A stretch of DNA of 64,000 nucleotides from Hydractinia symbiolongicarpus (Eukaryota > Cnidaria > Hydrozoa > Anthoathecata > Hydractiniidae): contig NC_079882.1 in assembly GCF_029227915.1 (NCBI RefSeq), positions 7,688,001 through 7,752,000 on the forward strand, written 5' to 3'. The first letter of the stretch is position 1. Each line of letters opens with the position of its first letter. The position numbers and the translations under genes were made by a program. Below, piece after piece: positions 60,104 through 64,000 of the stretch. The notes under the pieces are model-generated. The model ran no database searches. It was not told where the DNA came from and was given only the letters and a program-made list of their open reading frames with translations.

Positions 60104-61313
60104 AGAAATGATTTTCACGTAAAACATATACAGATCGAAACAAGAATTGCATGTTAAAAAACGTTCTGTTACAGACTGTAAACTAACAAAATGTCATGTC
60201 AACTTATGGATATGAGTAGGATTTGTATATATGTTGCTTTTTATATGAGAATCTTCATAATTGGCTTATAGTTACTAAAACTTTCTTAAAGATTTTACAG
60301 TATTAAAATATTTTTTAAACATAGTTGACAGGGACATGTAAGGGTAAATAATATGAGACATCTTAAATGTTTTGATGTTATTTTTCTAATTTCTAACTCT
60401 TTTCTGGCTTAATAAACTGCCTTTCTCTTGTGGGAATTTCATAGCATTAAAATTAATGCTTAATAGAAATTGGTGCAAAACTACACCAGTAACCCTAATG
60501 CTAAACTGTATTAACTTCATGAAGAGGTGATTACTATATACTTTTTGTACACGTTTATTATATGTTGCGATCTTACACTGTAAGTCTAACTGGAAATCTT
60601 TCATTCTTTTATATGCTGGTTTTCTTTGTGCATTTGCAGGTTGTTACCACAGACTATAATTTTCCAAACAATATTTCTACGTTGCACTACTGTTGACTAT
60701 CTATTCCTAAAATTGTCTTGTAATGTAATTTTTTGTTGTATTGTTAGTTATTAGACTTATTGCATGTTTTGAAATGAAGCAAATCCCCAACTTATTACTT
60801 GTACTCGTATTATGTGCGCAAAACGAAAAAAGATGCTAAGATACTTAATACCAATATGTGATTCAAAGAAATTATGGAAACGCTAACCCTGTTTCAAATC
60901 GAATTTGCTAACCAGACGCATTTTCCATCCGCATGTTTTAACAAGGATAAAGTGGTAAAACTACGGGGGTTACTGTTATTTGTTTGGCTATAAAGAAACT
61001 TTCGTTTCTAATCTAGAAGGATTCTTAATAACTAAAAACCTTACTTTTGGGAAAATTTTAGTTCCTTTTACAGCAAAAACACAAAACGGCCGATTTACCT
61101 CGTACAACACCACAACCCTTGACATTACTTTGCCAAAAAATCTATGAAATTTTGCCTAACCAGAAAAAAATCCTAGATCCGCCCCTGATGTCAGCTCGTT
61201 TTCAAATGGTAACTATTCAGGAAAAAAGAGAAATGAATCTCTAGCTAGCTACGTATTGTTCCATTATCTAAGCAACTGTAAATATCTTTTTGATATGAAA
61301 AGACTTGATTTAA

Positions 61314-62030
61314 CCCTATTCCGTCCGGGGTTTCTCGAACATACTATGACCGGGGTGGGGGGGCGGATTCCGCCCCCCCCCTCAATAACTTTTCATAGGA
61401 ATGTTCAAATTGAATCAAACTTGGCACACTTATAGTACGTCATAAAATAAATTTTTGCTTGCGTCAGCACATTTTCTGTGACGTCATCAGAAGCTTGAAA
61501 ATTTTTAAAAATGCCACTATCTGCTTAAAATATAATTACTTTTGTTCTAGAGCGAATTTTTACATTCTGTTTGAAGTTTCTGAAAGCTAAATAAAATTTT
61601 TTTAACATATCTTCCGGTTTTTACATGGATCGGATAAAAAATTGCCAAAAATTGCCCGAAAATCCGTTTTTTTCCGATTTTCGGGTAAAATCCGACAAAA
61701 TCGGGAAATCGGATTAGTCACGTGTCAAAATTATTCAAAATGATTCTTCTTGATGAAACAAAGTTGTGTTGCAAGTTTCAAGTTCTAAGGATAATCCTAA
61801 CAGGAGTTATTATATTTTCCTCATTATAAGGATTTCATAGAGATTTTAGGGGTAGTTTCGAGTAATGGCCAATATCAAAGCCTCTGAAAGGTATGGGACC
61901 TAAAAATTTAGCATGCAGGTGTCTAATAGATAAATGTTGAAACTCAGTAAGTATCATAGCCATATAAGAAAGCAATCAGGAGTTATGGGGGCGGAATCCG
62001 CCCCCCCCCCCCCCCCCGGACCGAATAGGG
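61314..62030. mobile_element. 717-bp piggyBac-like MITE with TTAA duplications
   Basis: TTAA flanks both ends (61310-61313 and 62031-62034). Inverted ends read CCCTATTCCGTCCGGGG and CCCTATTCGGTCCGGGG. Inside each end is a GGCGGAWTCCGCCCCCC palindrome running into long C/G tracts. No ORF is present. TTAA duplication and a CCC start are typical of piggyBac-type elements, although Kolobok also uses TTAA. An old relative without ends lies at 17280-17565. Confidence 0.85.
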
Positions 62031-62451
62031 TTAAGGTAGTGACTGTACGTATATTTCTTACACATTTAAAAAAATATTGCATATTATTGCAACACACATG
62101 TCGTGAATCACTATACCTTTCAAAAAAAAGAAAAAAATATGCCCTGGTTGCTTATTGAAGTTTTGCATGCCTTCATGTGGTCCGAAAAAACCCTCCCAAT
62201 TGCTTTTGTTTGGTCAGAAATACAAAATACACGGTATTAGTTCTAAAAAATTCAATCATTTATGGGAAATAAATGCTGTGGCACACTTCGAATACTGTAA
62301 ATATTGGCTAAATTCGTCAGTTTTTTGTAAACCAATCAGAATACGTTATTTCGGTCAACCAGGCAATTAACTTGCATGAAAATTGATCACAAGGCAGTCG
62401 CTTTTTGCCGTATTCATCACAGTCGCAGGGCCTAGTAAACGCTGACTTACA

Positions 62452-62466
62452 CTAGATCCGCCCCTG
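62452..62466. repeat. Orphan terminus of the hAT-like family
   Basis: CTAGATCCGCCCCTG matches 15 of the 16 bases of the right end of the element at 57518-61187. No matching left end or duplication was found between 61193 and this point, so it looks like the remnant of a second, truncated or rearranged copy. Confidence 0.6.
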
Positions 62467-62469
62467 GGT

Positions 62470-64000
62470 GTTTAACCCAACTGTCAAGTTGTACCAAAAG
62501 TTCAGCTTGTCAACAGCTCATAGAGCAGAGAAAAATGATATTTTACAATAGAAGAATCTTTTTGTCCATTAAGGGTCATTTAAAAATTATTCACCTGCTT
62601 TGAAGCATTTATTGAAATTGTCATACCGTTTATTATTGTCTATCCGAAAGACTCAATGCAAAGATAAAAGGACAGTGTAGTAAATGTCCAATACCGGAAT
62701 GACTCCAAAAAAATTGCCAGCTGCTATGTGTAATAAGCACCCAAAAAACATACTTGCTATGGAAGATTAGTTAGGGAATGAGGAGGCGGATATTTCTCAT
62801 ACTTTGAAATTTACCAAATTTAGTGTAATCAATTCGGACTTCGTTTTACAGATTCGTAATTTTCTCAACCTCGTTCCCTGGGGTTCTTGCTTTTTTGACA
62901 TCGAGTCGGTGGCTAAGAAACCGTCAAGGAAGCGCTAGCAGCTTTGACATTAGGCAACAAACCCTGACCAAGAGGATGTAATTATCTTAGCATATTTTAG
63001 TTACGTAATGATTCTATTATCTGTAAATTTACACTGTCGATTAGCCAACGCTTGGTTTAATGTATGGTACCACATTAGAATGATATTCTAGAAGCTGCGC
63101 CTGTATTCTGGCCGCTTTGAAATATGACACAATGCAACTTCTAAAGCGTTTACGGCGGATATTATTTTCAAAATCCAATCAAATTTCGGAAAGCTCTGCC
63201 ATCTTGGATAATGGACATTCAGTATTTCGAGTGATGTCTAAGTGCAGAGAGTTCCTGCTAATGTAGCTTCAATGAAATCGGCAGACTACTTTTTATAAAT
63301 TTTTTTTCAGAAAGGGTAACTTTCTATTTTTTATGTCTACTCTGGCGTCCAAAGTTTGTTATCTCGGATATATGACAAAGAATTAATAAAAAAGGCGAGA
63401 TAAATTTGCATTTTAAGTTATAGAATCACTGAAAAATTGGGATAGCATTTACTATAGAAATATGCAACGAAAGTGTTTATTTATTTATTTTCTTGTTATA
63501 ATAAAAAAGTATGAATCAACAAAAAATAATCCAAATTGCAAGATGTTTTTCAAGACTTCAAAAGTTGTTTACGAAAAAAAATGTCATTGGGTTTTCATTA
63601 TACCGCCACAACAATTACTGAACGTATTTTATTGACAATTTATAGAAAATAAGACTTCGTTTTTATATTATATTTCAAAAAAGGAAAACTAAAACGAAAT
63701 GACTTTATTGCAAATAAACTAGATGGGTTTTTTAATGAATAATAGATTTCGTAATTCTTACTCCCTAATAACAAAAGAGATGATTTATTTACCATATTAA
63801 TATTTTAAAATGTCTGCTAAGGGAAAAAATCAAATCGTTTCTGTAACGTGACGACTATCCTGTCCCACATTTGTAGGTGACTACACCTGCGAAAACATAT
63901 TTTCTTATAAATCTGGTTTTTATTTGACTTAGTATTGAATCTTTTTATGACCTTATCAAAAATAAGTTTTTTAGAAATACAAAATAAAATATCTTTCATG
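62470..64000. other. Right end of window, no gene recognised
   Basis: This stretch is AT-rich with only short ORFs. A GC-richer patch around 62865-62945 contains CTCGTTCCCTGGGGTTCTTG, another instance of the recurring motif seen near 49950 and 50290. Nothing else was identified. Confidence 0.5.

Larger units (their letters stand above)
57518..61187. mobile_element. 3.67-kb hAT-like non-autonomous transposon
   Basis: The ends are perfect 16-bp inverted repeats CAGGGGCGGATCTAGG, a common hAT-type terminus. ATGTC flanks both sides (57513-57517 and 61188-61192), a 5-bp duplication that could be read as 7 bp if the terminal TG is counted. The interior has no transposase ORF. It carries a 63-bp tandem repeat near the left end, a 179-bp satellite array on the right, and otherwise AT-rich DNA without recognisable genes. 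Another terminus of the family lies at 62452. Confidence 0.85.

Noticed and set aside
59257-60152. Series of minus-strand ORFs of 62-88 codons
   Set aside because: They recur every 179 bp because of the satellite array and overlap each other; no gene signals.

Overview
The window looks like AT-rich nuclear DNA of an invertebrate animal. Genes are split by GT-AG introns, every gene has its closest recognisable relatives in animals, and much of the intron and intergenic DNA is transposon-derived. The mix of CR1/L2-like and RTE-like LINEs, a Harbinger relict, many terminal-inverted-repeat elements and a tRNA-derived SINE would fit a cnidarian, perhaps a hydrozoan. The species cannot be read from the sequence alone; this is inference.

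Five protein-coding genes, all on the minus strand, can be reconstructed. (1) TRAP1, mitochondrial HSP90, has 12 exons from 20734 down to 3211 that join in frame to 715 aa. (2) A small intronless ORF at 22544-22161 encodes 127 aa of unknown function, with cyclin/CDK-type short motifs and an E-box/CRE upstream. (3) A CCDC169 orthologue has nine exons from 31868 to 23237 (261 aa). (4) A TMEM179B-like four-pass membrane protein has four exons from 44363 to 36920 (231 aa). (5) DNAJB9/ERdj4, an ER J-domain co-chaperone, has three exons from 49222 to 47762 (236 aa). TRAP1 and DNAJB9 are both organellar chaperone-system genes (mitochondrial matrix and ER lumen). Nothing seen here ties their regulation together.

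The most unusual genic feature is in TRAP1 intron 2. An exon of 213 sense codons (16087-15446) has a good acceptor and no start codon near its 5' end. Its phase fits TRAP1 exons 1-2 exactly, the exons that carry the predicted mitochondrial presequence. Splicing to it would give a second, unrelated 271-aa protein from the same promoter. That protein contains an internal duplicated motif (D-x-W-x3-L-C-x-S).

Mobile elements fill the rest. TRAP1 intron 2 holds a decayed RTE-like LINE, and TMEM179B intron 1 holds an internally deleted sister copy. TRAP1 intron 1 holds a tRNA-Glu-like SINE split by a terminal-inverted-repeat element with a 6-bp target duplication, plus another such element with many CCTAATTAGG-type subterminal repeats. 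TMEM179B intron 1 also holds a long fold-back repeat and two further MITEs, one with a perfect 8-bp duplication. From 51200 to 62470 is a transposon cluster. It contains a Harbinger element whose transposase has lost catalytic acids, an apparently intact CR1/L2-like LINE with a 2A-like motif carrying Cys for Asn, a 3.67-kb hAT-like non-autonomous element containing a 179-bp satellite, and a piggyBac-like TTAA MITE. Both window ends (1-3210 and 62470-64000) contain no gene I can recognise.
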